Shown: positions 1-5,652 of the stretch, one piece after another
Layout of the letters: each line of letters begins with the position of its first letter
Position numbering within the stretch: the first letter of the stretch is position 1
From: Thermoplasmata archaeon
GTDB lineage: Archaea; Thermoplasmatota; E2; UBA202; JdFR-43
DNA length: 6,901 nucleotides
Direction of reading: 5' to 3'
Assembly (NCBI GenBank): GCA_021157745.1
Contig: JAGGWA010000028.1
Coordinates: 1 to 6,901, forward strand
Program-made: the position numbers and the translations under genes
Notes under the pieces: model-generated
Database searches by the model: none
Seen by the model: only the letters and a program-made list of their open reading frames with translations
Told to the model about the DNA's origin: nothing

Positions 1-902
1 CCTGGACCAAAAACAATGCTTTTTACCCCTGCCTCATTGAATATGATTGCATCTGTCCAGCTTGGCATTCCATCTAGCGAGAATGGAATTTTTGCTTTCT
101 CGCATGCTTTCCTTGCTTTTTTGATTATATCGTTTCCTTCGTTTATTTCAAAGCCATTCCATATTTCAGTAAATTTTGCATTACCATATTTTTTCATTAC
201 CTTTTTCATTTCTTTTGCTATTTCTTTTGCATTCTGACCGGGAAGCAATCTCGCCTCTACCCTTCCATTGCATTTTTCAGGATTTAAATAATATGGGTTT
301 ACGCTCTTTATTTCTTGGACGACAAGGCAGCTATCAAAATATTTTCCATTTTCCCAGTATGGCATTTCATGCAACTCTTCAATCATCTTTATTGCTTTAT
401 TTATGGCTCCATTGCAAAATGAACCATGGCTTTCCTTGCTTTCTACCTCAAAATATACTTCAATGCTTCCAGCATGATAAGGGCATATTTTTAAGGAGGT
501 TGGCTCCATTATTATTGCTTCTTTTGCCTTATATTTTTCAACAAAATGTTTTGAACCAGTTGCATCTTCTTCTTCATCGCTTAGAAAAGCGATTGTGAAA
601 TTTAGCTTTCTTGCTTTATTTATAAAGAGGAGGATGGAAGCTATGCTTGCTTTAGCATCGCTTGCTCCCCTTCCATATATTTTATTTCCTCTTGCCTTTA
701 TTGCCATCTCTCTTTCTATTGTATCCATATGGGTTGCAACAACAAACTCATTTGATGCATTGATGATAACGTTCTTTCCATCCATCTCTGCATCATGCCC
801 AGCCTCTTTAGCAAATTTTAAAATAAAATCTGCCATTGCATCTTCTCTTTTTGAATATGATGGTATTTTTAGCAACTCCAAAAGCAAATCCTTTGCATGC
901 AT
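1..902 (-). CDS. M20-family zinc metallopeptidase/deacylase (ArgE/DapE/LysK-like), C-terminus cut by the window edge
   Basis: The reverse strand reads open for 300 codons from ATG at 902-900 to the left edge. The motifs are those of M20 co-catalytic zinc hydrolases. THMDT carries a metal-ligand His58 and Asp60. GRGASDAKAS carries the bridging Asp82. SDEEE carries the catalytic Glu110/111 pair. Glu133 (MEPTS) fits the next metal ligand. His159 (ESHGS) lies in the swivelling dimerisation domain, and SWTDA (281-285) is a conserved C-lobe motif. The visible protein ends at FGP, just before the expected last metal ligand, so perhaps 40 residues are missing. The compact size and GRGAxDAK motif resemble archaeal LysK-type hydrolases that release lysine or ornithine from a carrier protein, but ArgE- or DapE-like deacylation or plain peptidase activity cannot be excluded. 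An in-frame TAA at 926-924 rules out the upstream ATG at 938, which fixes the start. No Shine-Dalgarno motif is seen. Confidence 0.88.
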   Translation of the reverse strand, partial: MHAKDLLLELLKIPSYSKREDAMADFILKFAKEAGHDAEMDGKNVIINASNEFVVATHMDTIEREMAIKARGNKIYGRGASDAKASIASILLFINKARKLNFTIAFLSDEEEDATGSKHFVEKYKAKEAIIMEPTSLKICPYHAGSIEVYFEVESKESHGSFCNGAINKAIKMIEELHEMPYWENGKYFDSCLVVQEIKSVNPYYLNPEKCNGRVEARLLPGQNAKEIAKEMKKVMKKYGNAKFTEIWNGFEINEGNDIIKKARKACEKAKIPFSLDGMPSWTDAIIFNEAGVKSIVFGP

Positions 903-912
903 ATTTATAAAC
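903..912 (+). promoter_or_regulatory. Putative TATA element for the GNAT gene
   Basis: ATTTATAAAC lies about 29 nt before the ATG at 937, and no Shine-Dalgarno motif follows. It sits directly against the start codon of the divergent M20 gene, so the two core promoters occupy the same 34-bp gap. Confidence 0.5.
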
Positions 913-920
913 CATGCCTG

Positions 921-932
921 TAATTAAAATTT
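921..932 (-). promoter_or_regulatory. Putative TATA element for the M20 gene
   Basis: On the minus strand AAATTTTAATTA is centred about 25 nt before the ATG at 902, the usual distance between an archaeal TATA box and the transcription start. This would make the mRNA leaderless or nearly so. The element is inferred from position and base composition only; AT-rich matches arise easily by chance in this genome. Confidence 0.4.
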
Positions 933-936
933 GGGC

Positions 937-1395
937 ATGATAAGCATAAGGAAAGCGAAGCTAACAAAAGAGGACATAGAATCCTTCGTTGAAACATACA
1001 AATCTGCTTATAAGGGGCTGGAAGAATATGCATATGTCAAAGAAAAGAGTATAAGGTATTACTTCAGATGGCTTTTTAAAAGAGATAGCGATGGCTTTTT
1101 CGTTGCCGAATTGAATGGCAAGGTTGTTGGCTTCGTTGCATGCGATTCCCACTGGCACAATCTTTTCCATGAAAAAATGGGAGAAATACATGAATTGGTT
1201 GTAAGGGAAGAACATAAGGGCAAAGGCATAGGAAAAAAGTTGATGGAGGCAGCCGAGCAATATTTGAAAAGCAAGGGCCATAATAAAATAGGATTGTGGG
1301 TTGGAGAAAATAACACAAAGGCGATAAAATTTTATGAATCATTGGGCTATAAAAAGAGAGATAAATTTGGAAAATGGCTCAGAATGGAAAAATAG
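937..1395 (+). CDS. GNAT-family N-acetyltransferase
   Basis: This 152-residue protein has the length of a single GNAT domain. The central strand and acetyl-CoA pyrophosphate loop are clear: IHELVVREEHKGKGIGKKLM carries the Q/R-x-x-G-x-G/A-type signature as HKGKGIG, followed by the helix of motif A. Motif B follows as NNTKAIKFYESLGY, the usual C-terminal helix-strand of the family. The substrate (protein N-terminus, amino acid, polyamine or small molecule) cannot be read from sequence. I start at ATG 937; a TTG at 931 in the same frame would add two residues but lies closer than usual to the TATA element. The gene is divergent from the M20 hydrolase and 39 bp upstream of hepT, which seems to have its own promoter, so membership of the toxin-antitoxin transcript is uncertain. 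Confidence 0.88.
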   Translation: MISIRKAKLTKEDIESFVETYKSAYKGLEEYAYVKEKSIRYYFRWLFKRDSDGFFVAELNGKVVGFVACDSHWHNLFHEKMGEIHELVVREEHKGKGIGKKLMEAAEQYLKSKGHNKIGLWVGENNTKAIKFYESLGYKKRDKFGKWLRMEK

Positions 1396-1400
1396 TTGCG

Positions 1401-1413
1401 AAATATATATAAG
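1401..1413 (+). promoter_or_regulatory. Putative TATA box for hepT-mntA
   Basis: AAATATATATAAG is centred about 27 nt before the hepT ATG at 1435 and is preceded by a purine-rich BRE-like GCGAAA. This is one of the best TATA matches in the window. It suggests that the toxin-antitoxin pair is transcribed from its own promoter as a leaderless message. Confidence 0.6.
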
Positions 1414-1434
1414 AATGGCATAGCTTAAAATTGG

Positions 1435-1845
1435 ATGGATGAAAACAGAGTCAGAAGATACAGAGATAAACTAAATATTATCAAGAGAAGAATTGAACAG
1501 ATAGAAGAATGGATGGATGATTTTACAAAAGACGAAAAAACGAGGCTGGCAGTATATAAAGCATTTCAAGAAATCGTAGAATCCTCTATGGACTTGGTAT
1601 CGATGATGTGTGTGGATTCAAAAATTACTCCGAAAGATGATTATACAAATATTGAGGAAATTGGCAAAACTGTAAAAGGAATAGACGAAAAAATTCTAAA
1701 GGAAGCCAATGGTTTAAGAAATGCAATTGTCCATAGATATAATGGCATGGACGATTATAGGGCGTATGAAGGAATAAAAAGAATGCTTCCATATATGGGA
1801 GAATTTGTAAAGGTTGTGGAAAAATGGATTATGGAAAGGATATAA
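1435..1845 (+). CDS. hepT: HepT-like (DUF86) toxin of a HepT-MntA toxin-antitoxin system
   Basis: The protein has 136 residues and is mostly helical and charged. It carries the HepT signature R-x4-H-x-Y as RNAIVHRY: Arg95, His100 and Tyr102. In characterised HepT proteins this motif forms the HEPN-type ribonuclease site, and the tyrosine is the residue modified with AMP by the partner MntA; Tyr102 is the equivalent here. The motif is complete, so the toxin looks active. The next gene, mntA, begins inside the last 22 nt of hepT, a tight coupling common in this family. Start at ATG 1435, with a TATA box about 27 nt upstream and no Shine-Dalgarno motif. The cellular RNA target cannot be inferred. 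The family call is firm; the physiological role (phage defence, stress or element maintenance) is open. Confidence 0.88.
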   Translation: MDENRVRRYRDKLNIIKRRIEQIEEWMDDFTKDEKTRLAVYKAFQEIVESSMDLVSMMCVDSKITPKDDYTNIEEIGKTVKGIDEKILKEANGLRNAIVHRYNGMDDYRAYEGIKRMLPYMGEFVKVVEKWIMERI

Positions 1846-2201
1846 TAAAAGAGCTAAAAGAATTACAAAATGATGTTTTAGCCATATTGATTTATGGTTC
1901 GGTAGCCAAAGGAAGTGAAAATGAAAGAAGCGATATCGATATTTGCATTGTAGCTCCAAATGCAAAGAGCAGCCATTTATACACAAAACTGCTTCCTTTA
2001 GTAAGAAAGAATTACGACATAAAAATTTTTGAGGATATGCCATTGTTTCTCAAAATGGAAGTGATTAAAAATCATAAAATAGTTTATGCAAAAAATGTTT
2101 ATCAGCTGTATGAATATTTTTACAAATTCAGGAAAATATGGAAGGATCAGGAACACAGACAAAAATTAACAAAAGATGACATAAAAATATTATTTGGATG
2201 A
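1824..2201 (+). CDS. mntA: MntA-like minimal nucleotidyltransferase antitoxin
   Basis: A 125-residue protein with the minimal nucleotidyltransferase fold. The active site GS-x10-DxD is intact: Gly25-Ser26 and Asp37/Asp39 in GSVAKG...RSDIDI. A likely third carboxylate is Asp65 in YDIKIFED. In characterised HepT-MntA pairs this enzyme transfers AMP to the HepT tyrosine and so inactivates the toxin. The C-terminal stretch IWKDQEHRQKLTKDDI resembles a tail I associate with archaeal members. The start ATG at 1824 overlaps hepT by 22 nt in another frame; only a weak GTGGA-like motif precedes it, so translation is probably coupled to hepT. The complete active site argues for a working antitoxin. Confidence 0.88.
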   Translation: MDYGKDIIKELKELQNDVLAILIYGSVAKGSENERSDIDICIVAPNAKSSHLYTKLLPLVRKNYDIKIFEDMPLFLKMEVIKNHKIVYAKNVYQLYEYFYKFRKIWKDQEHRQKLTKDDIKILFG

Positions 2202-2213
2202 GAATGGAAAAGA

Positions 2214-2222
2214 GTTTAAATC
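2214..2222 (+). promoter_or_regulatory. Possible TATA element for the GC-rich island
   Basis: GTTTAAATC follows a purine-rich stretch (2205-2213, BRE-like) and is centred about 24 nt before the abrupt start of the GC-rich island near 2241. This fits a dedicated promoter for a small RNA. It lies 12 bp after the mntA stop. Support is positional only. Confidence 0.3.
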
Positions 2223-2227
2223 TTTGA

Positions 2228-2233
2228 TTTTTT
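2228..2233 (+). terminator. Candidate T-run terminator of hepT-mntA
   Basis: A run of six T starts 27 nt after the mntA stop. Archaeal RNA polymerase commonly terminates at such oligo-T tracts without a hairpin. If it works, little transcription should continue into the ATPase region. Confidence 0.35.
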
Positions 2234-2239
2234 AAAAAT

Positions 2240-2296
2240 TGCCTCCGCCTGCGGAGAGATGGCGAAGCATGAACCATCTTGACGAGGCGGGGGCAC
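2240..2296 (+). other. GC-rich foldable island: possible small RNA or relic of an IS605/TnpB 3' end
   Basis: About two thirds of these bases are G or C, while the flanks are strongly AT-rich. The island can form a 10-bp outer helix (2240-2249 with 2286-2295, one G-U pair) around an inner stem AGATGG/CCATCT (2257-2262 with 2274-2279) with an 11-nt loop. A competing local hairpin pairs CTCCG (2243-2247) with CGGAG (2252-2256), so the 5' arm can choose between two structures. In thermophilic AT-rich archaea such islands are often structured RNAs. Read from 2239 the island translates to a peptide containing RSMNHLDEAG, which resembles the C-terminal tails of archaeal TnpB proteins, so a remnant of an IS605-type 3' end is the main alternative. 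I see no tRNA, SRP or convincing box C/D layout. Confidence 0.45.
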
Positions 2297-2334
2297 ACTT
2301 TATTGCAATTACATTGAAAACTACTTATATATTT

Positions 2335-2355
2335 ATTTGCAATTTAATTGCAAAT
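2335..2355. promoter_or_regulatory. 21-bp perfect palindrome, candidate operator
   Basis: Arms ATTTGCAATT and AATTGCAAAT flank a single central T. The site lies between the two TATA boxes of the tandem repeat. Such symmetry fits a dimeric DNA-binding regulator, which is not identifiable in the window. Confidence 0.55.
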
Positions 2356-2358
2356 GAT

Positions 2359-2367
2359 TTATATATT
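2359..2367 (+). promoter_or_regulatory. Putative TATA box for the ATPase gene
   Basis: TTATATATT is centred about 24 nt before ATG 2387 and would give a leaderless transcript. A second copy 34 bp upstream (2325-2333) would start a transcript near 2354 with a leader of about 33 nt. Confidence 0.5.
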
Positions 2368-2371
2368 AATT

Positions 2372-2387
2372 TGCAATTTAAATTGCA
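2372..2387. promoter_or_regulatory. 16-bp palindrome overlapping the ATPase start codon
   Basis: TGCAATTT followed directly by AAATTGCA forms a perfect inverted repeat whose last base is the A of the start codon. Binding here would block transcription start on a leaderless gene. It is the third copy of the repeated half-site. Confidence 0.5.
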
Positions 2388-3625
2388 TGGAAGAATACAA
2401 TCCATGGTGGAGTGGAGAAAAGGATGAAGATTATTTAAAATGGAGGAATGCAAGAATAAGATGGATACCATCAATTGTAAATAGAATCACACTCTCTCCA
2501 TTCGCCCTCCATTTTATATATGGCCCCCGTCAAGTTGGAAAAACCACGGCCATTAAAATCATGATAAATGAATTGCTGAAAAAACATGATGCCAAAAGCA
2601 TTTTTTATTATTCATGCGATGAATTATCCGATTATAAAGAACTTGGAGAAGTTCTAGACAGCTATTATACTTTAAGAAAAACATGGGGAATAAAAAGAGC
2701 CTTTATTTTCCTTGATGAAATAACATTCGTTACTGAATGGTGGCGTGCCATAAAGGCAAGAATTGATAGAGGGGCGTTTAAGAATGATGTTATTGTCATA
2801 ACTGGATCAGCAAGCATTGAATTGATGAAACAGAAAGAATTTTTTCCTGGAAGGAGGGGAAAGGGTAAAGATTATATTATGCTTCCTCTCTCCTTTTCAG
2901 AATATGTTGAATTGATTGAAAAAATAAAAGTTTTTAGGGGAGAAATTGAAGAAATTGATGAGAATTTTTTAAGAAATGGCATATATAAAGAAAAATTGAA
3001 GGTTGCTTTCCAAAAATATATCGAGACAGGCGGCTTTCCTCTGCCAATCATAGATTTTTTTCAATATGGAAAGATTTCTTTTTCTACTTTCAAAACTTAT
3101 TTAGACTGGCTAAGAGGAGACTGGCTTAAAGCTGGCAAAAATGAAAAATATATGAAGGAAGTAATTTCGTATATAATAAGGGCGAGAGGAACCCCAATAA
3201 GCTGGAATAATATAGCATCTGAGACAAGCATCAATTCTCCAAATACTGCAAGAAGTTACGTGGAAACACTGGAATCAACTTTCGCAGCAAAAATATTATA
3301 TTTCCTTTCTCAAAAAGTAGACTATAAAAAGAATAAAAAAATTCATTTTACCGATCCTCTTTTCTATTATGTTTTTTCAAATTATTGCAGGGAATCAATA
3401 GATAGAGAAGCTATGATTGAAGGAATGGCAGCTTCCATTATTTCAAGAAAATGCCCTGTATATTACTGGAGAAATTCTACAGAAGTGGATATAATATGCA
3501 ATAAAAAGGAAAAAATAGGATTTGAAATAACATGGGGAATAAAAAAATGGAAAAAACCAAGAATCATAAAAAAAGCATATTTGCTTAATAGAGACAACAT
3601 CCATGTTTATCTTGCATCTATATAA
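2387..3625 (+). CDS. AAA_14/DUF4143 family ATPase
   Basis: A 412-residue P-loop ATPase of the archaeal AAA_14 plus DUF4143 type. The N-terminal MEEYNPWW motif is typical and supports ATG 2387 over an in-frame TTG 13 codons upstream, as does the TATA box 24 nt before it. Walker A is GPRQVGKT (46-53), Walker B is AFIFLDE (105-111), a sensor-like ITGSAS follows (138-143), and the basic GRRGKG (155-160) may supply the arginine finger. Residues about 255-310 look like a winged helix. The C-terminal part (about 315-412) is DUF4143-like, with YYWRNSTEVDIIC and GFEITWG resembling a PD-(D/E)xK nuclease core. Where an ExK lysine is expected the protein has Thr382, so cleavage activity is doubtful. The role of this family is poorly defined; links to mobile or defence regions are common. 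It follows hepT-mntA but has its own promoter array. Confidence 0.88.
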   Translation: MEEYNPWWSGEKDEDYLKWRNARIRWIPSIVNRITLSPFALHFIYGPRQVGKTTAIKIMINELLKKHDAKSIFYYSCDELSDYKELGEVLDSYYTLRKTWGIKRAFIFLDEITFVTEWWRAIKARIDRGAFKNDVIVITGSASIELMKQKEFFPGRRGKGKDYIMLPLSFSEYVELIEKIKVFRGEIEEIDENFLRNGIYKEKLKVAFQKYIETGGFPLPIIDFFQYGKISFSTFKTYLDWLRGDWLKAGKNEKYMKEVISYIIRARGTPISWNNIASETSINSPNTARSYVETLESTFAAKILYFLSQKVDYKKNKKIHFTDPLFYYVFSNYCRESIDREAMIEGMAASIISRKCPVYYWRNSTEVDIICNKKEKIGFEITWGIKKWKKPRIIKKAYLLNRDNIHVYLASI

Positions 3626-3646
3626 GAAACAAGGGCACATTTACCG

Positions 3647-3652
3647 TTTTTT
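3647..3652 (+). terminator. Candidate T-run terminator of the ATPase gene
   Basis: Six T residues lie 21 nt after the ATPase stop codon, within the 50-bp gap between convergent genes. Confidence 0.4.
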
Positions 3653-3669
3653 AATTAACGCAAAAGATT

Positions 3670-3674
3670 AAAAA
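3670..3674 (-). terminator. Candidate T-run terminator of the deaminase operon
   Basis: On the minus strand five T residues begin two nt after the TGA of the deaminase gene, followed by a TTTT at 3665-3662. This is consistent with oligo-T termination of the minus-strand operon. Confidence 0.35.
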
Positions 3675-3675
3675 G

Positions 3676-4950
3676 TCATTCCCCAACCAAATCTTCTTTT
3701 GCTTTTTCTGCCTCATCTATTATGGCATCGTAATCAACGCCTACAAAATTTCCATCATGAAGCAAAACTTTTCCATTTATTATGACATCTTTAACATTGA
3801 AGCCGCTTGCAGCATAAACAATATGCGAAACTATGTTATGGCTTGGGATCAAATTTACTGCTCTTGCATCAAGTGTTATAACATCTGCAATCTTCCCTTC
3901 TTCGATGCTTCCCGCATTTAAACCCAGAAACTTTGCTGCATTTATTGTAGCCATATCCAAAACTTGCTGAGCTTTAACAATGGTTGCATCCCAGCGATGA
4001 TGCTTGTGTATCAGGGCGGCAAATTTCATTGTTTCAAACATATCGAGCTTATTATTGCTTGCAGCTCCATCTGTTCCAAGCGTAACGACAGCGTTGGCTT
4101 CAAATAACTCTGGCAACGGCGCATATCCACCTGTCGCAAGTTTCATATTGCTAACAGGGTTATGAACAACCGCTGCCCCGGCTCTTGCTATCTCCTTCAC
4201 CTCCTCCTTCGTTATCCATCCACAATGTGCAAGCATCGTTTTCTCATTCAGCAAACCATGGGCGGCGATTTGCGCGGGGGGGCGGCGCCCATATTTTTTC
4301 AGCACATCATATACCTCGCTTCTTGTTTCTGAGCAATGGATATGGACAAATGCATTGTATTTTTCCTGTAATTCCCTTGCTTTTTGAAGTGTCTCGGGGG
4401 AGCATGCATATGTTGAATGTGGCGCTATGACAGGCGTTATCAGCTCGCTACCACTCCATTTTTTCAAAAATTCCTCGCAGCATGGAACAAGTTTTTCTCT
4501 TTTCATTTCTGGGGTATCGAAATCTATCAGAGAGAAGCCTGCGTAGCAACGCATTCCAAATTTTTCTGCCGTGCTTGCTATAACATCTTCAAAAAAATAC
4601 ATGTCATTGCATGTTGTTGTGCCTGTAGCAACCATTTCAAGTAAGCCAAGTTTTGTTCCAGCTGCAATATGCCATTCCTTTAATTTTGCTTCAATTGGCC
4701 ATATCTTTGTTTGCAACCATTCTTCCAGCAATAAATCATCGCCATAGCCACGCAGCAGCACCATCGGAACATGAGTATGCATGTTTATTAATCCAGGCAT
4801 AACGATGCGATTTTTTATTTTAAAATCAGCTTCCGTGCTTATTTTCCCGATTTCAATTATTCTTCCATCCTCTATATAAACATCAGCATGCAAGATGCGT
4901 CGCTTTTCATCCTGTGTTACAATTTTTGAATCTTTTATCAGTATGCTCAT
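3676..4950 (-). CDS. mtaD: 5'-methylthioadenosine/S-adenosylhomocysteine (5'-deoxyadenosine) deaminase
   Basis: A 424-residue amidohydrolase of the ATZ/TRZ-MtaD group, full length for the family. It deaminates the adenine ring of SAM-derived nucleosides (methylthioadenosine, S-adenosylhomocysteine, and 5'-deoxyadenosine in methanogen DadD enzymes) to inosine forms in the cytosol. The metal and substrate residues are all present: NMHTH (His58, His60), Glu87 in IWPIEAK, His178 in APHSTYACS, His205 and Glu208 in HIHCSE, His242 in AHCGW and Asp294 in GTDGAASNN. They match in order and spacing the residues known in bacterial MtaD, after small shifts. The ATG directly abuts the TAA of the upstream membrane-protein gene, with no gap and no Shine-Dalgarno motif, so translation is likely coupled. 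The exact preferred substrate cannot be decided from sequence; a broader aminohydrolase role is the alternative. Confidence 0.9.
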   Translation of the reverse strand: MSILIKDSKIVTQDEKRRILHADVYIEDGRIIEIGKISTEADFKIKNRIVMPGLINMHTHVPMVLLRGYGDDLLLEEWLQTKIWPIEAKLKEWHIAAGTKLGLLEMVATGTTTCNDMYFFEDVIASTAEKFGMRCYAGFSLIDFDTPEMKREKLVPCCEEFLKKWSGSELITPVIAPHSTYACSPETLQKARELQEKYNAFVHIHCSETRSEVYDVLKKYGRRPPAQIAAHGLLNEKTMLAHCGWITKEEVKEIARAGAAVVHNPVSNMKLATGGYAPLPELFEANAVVTLGTDGAASNNKLDMFETMKFAALIHKHHRWDATIVKAQQVLDMATINAAKFLGLNAGSIEEGKIADVITLDARAVNLIPSHNIVSHIVYAASGFNVKDVIINGKVLLHDGNFVGVDYDAIIDEAEKAKEDLVGE

Positions 4951-5571
4951 TTAATCAAGCAAGGTAATGTTTGAAGGCTTTATAAATGGATATTCTGTGA
5001 ATTCCCCTTCTATCTCAACTCTCCTTCCTTCAACATCCATTCTTTCCTTAAGCAACACACCTACGACTCCCTTTTCATATGATACACGCATTAAATAGCC
5101 GTCTCTATATGGAAAAACTGCTCTCACAATACCCCTTATTCTAACTTTTCCTTCAGAAGGAATGAATGATTTTATCTCCTCTTTCTTCCTCCATAACTCA
5201 TAGAATTTTTCCTTGAGCTCCTTTATTATATCCTCATCTCCAGTAACAATTGCAATCTGCCCATCCCTTATTTTCCCCGCAAAAATGTATGCTTTGTTCA
5301 GTCCAAAAGCGAAATTGTGCACAGCATCTGGATTCTCCCTCGCATTTTTGGCGAGCGGCGTTGGTGTCGCCACCACAACTTTTGCCTCGCCTGGCGGCGC
5401 CACTTCAAGCTTTTCAGCAACAATGGATGGGGAGCGTAACTCATTCAGATTCCAGTTTTTGGTGAGCTTGCAGGTCTTTTCTGGAAAACTTTTTCTCCAT
5501 GCAAATTCAACAGCTATGGAAACGGCAACTATGCCAACAACTAATCCTGCTATAAATGATATGATATCCAT
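4951..5571 (-). CDS. Unrecognised membrane-anchored protein with OB-like C-terminal region
   Basis: I do not recognise this 206-residue protein. Residues about 4-24 form one hydrophobic helix (IISFIAGLVVGIVAVSIAVEF) followed by WRK, which suggests an N-terminal anchor with the rest in the cytoplasm. The middle (about 45-130) alternates strands and helices, including KVVVATPTPLA, KAYIFAGKIRDG and a charged helix KELKEKFYELWRKKEE. The last 65 residues (about 141-206) are strand-rich, with KVRIRGIVRAVF, YLMRVSYEKG, VVGVLLKE and RRVEIEGEFTEY. That pattern resembles a small OB-fold barrel, as in nucleic-acid-binding or NfeD-like domains. The start ATG 5571 has a plausible TATA element about 24 nt upstream. 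It is the first gene of a two-gene operon with the deaminase, its stop touching that start. No catalytic motif is visible. Confidence 0.72.
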   Translation of the reverse strand: MDIISFIAGLVVGIVAVSIAVEFAWRKSFPEKTCKLTKNWNLNELRSPSIVAEKLEVAPPGEAKVVVATPTPLAKNARENPDAVHNFAFGLNKAYIFAGKIRDGQIAIVTGDEDIIKELKEKFYELWRKKEEIKSFIPSEGKVRIRGIVRAVFPYRDGYLMRVSYEKGVVGVLLKERMDVEGRRVEIEGEFTEYPFIKPSNITLLD

Positions 5572-5589
5572 CTAAAACAAATCTTTTTT

Positions 5590-5600
5590 CAATTATTAAG
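5590..5600 (-). promoter_or_regulatory. Putative TATA element for the membrane-protein/mtaD operon
   Basis: CTTAATAATTG on the minus strand is centred about 24 nt before ATG 5571, giving a probable leaderless start. The match is weak and the region is AT-rich throughout. Confidence 0.35.
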
Positions 5601-5620
5601 CTTTATGTTTTGTTTTTGCA

Positions 5621-5631
5621 AAAAATTTAAC
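5621..5631 (+). promoter_or_regulatory. Putative TATA element for pyrF-pyrE
   Basis: AAAAATTTAAC is centred about 26 nt before ATG 5653, with no Shine-Dalgarno motif between. It supports the downstream ATG as the real start of pyrF, since the in-frame ATG at 5605 lies upstream of this element. Confidence 0.5.
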
Positions 5632-5652
5632 AAATCAAATGGCATAAAAATT

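Larger units (their letters stand above)
2303..2389 (+). repeat. 34-bp tandem repeat with TTGCAATT half-sites and TATA boxes before the ATPase gene
   Basis: TTGCAATT occurs at 2303, 2337 and 2371, exactly 34 bp apart. Units 2303-2336 and 2337-2370 match at about 27 of 34 positions, and both carry TTATATATT at the same offset (2325-2333 and 2359-2367). A partial third unit runs into the ATPase start codon. The repeat is therefore a duplicated promoter-operator cassette. Confidence 0.75.

Noticed and set aside
16..927. Three plus-strand open frames over the first 930 bases
   Set aside because: They are rich in Phe, Ser and Leu with no recognisable family and lie opposite the M20 gene, whose metal-binding motifs are clear on the minus strand.
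2240..2296. tRNA or box C/D guide RNA
   Set aside because: There is no cloverleaf or T-loop consensus, and C/D-like words (ATGGCGA, TTGA) deviate too far from RTGATGA and CTGA.
2303..2389. CRISPR array
   Set aside because: The units are directly adjacent with no spacers and the repeat includes promoter elements; it is a tandem repeat, not repeat-spacer.
2239..2427. Short 62-codon plus-strand open frame across the gap before the ATPase
   Set aside because: Only its first 20 codons show any resemblance (to TnpB tails); the rest reads through the tandem repeats and into the ATPase gene in another frame, so it is unlikely to be a gene.
4271..4292. G7 homopolymer as a frameshift or pseudogene signal in mtaD
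   Set aside because: The frame stays open through it as GRRPPAQIAAHG, in the position where the family has a KRP-type linker, and all later motifs are in frame.
5213..5575. Plus-strand 120-codon open frame opposite the membrane-protein gene
   Set aside because: It has no recognisable motif, and the minus-strand frame has a membrane helix, a promoter and exact abutment with mtaD.
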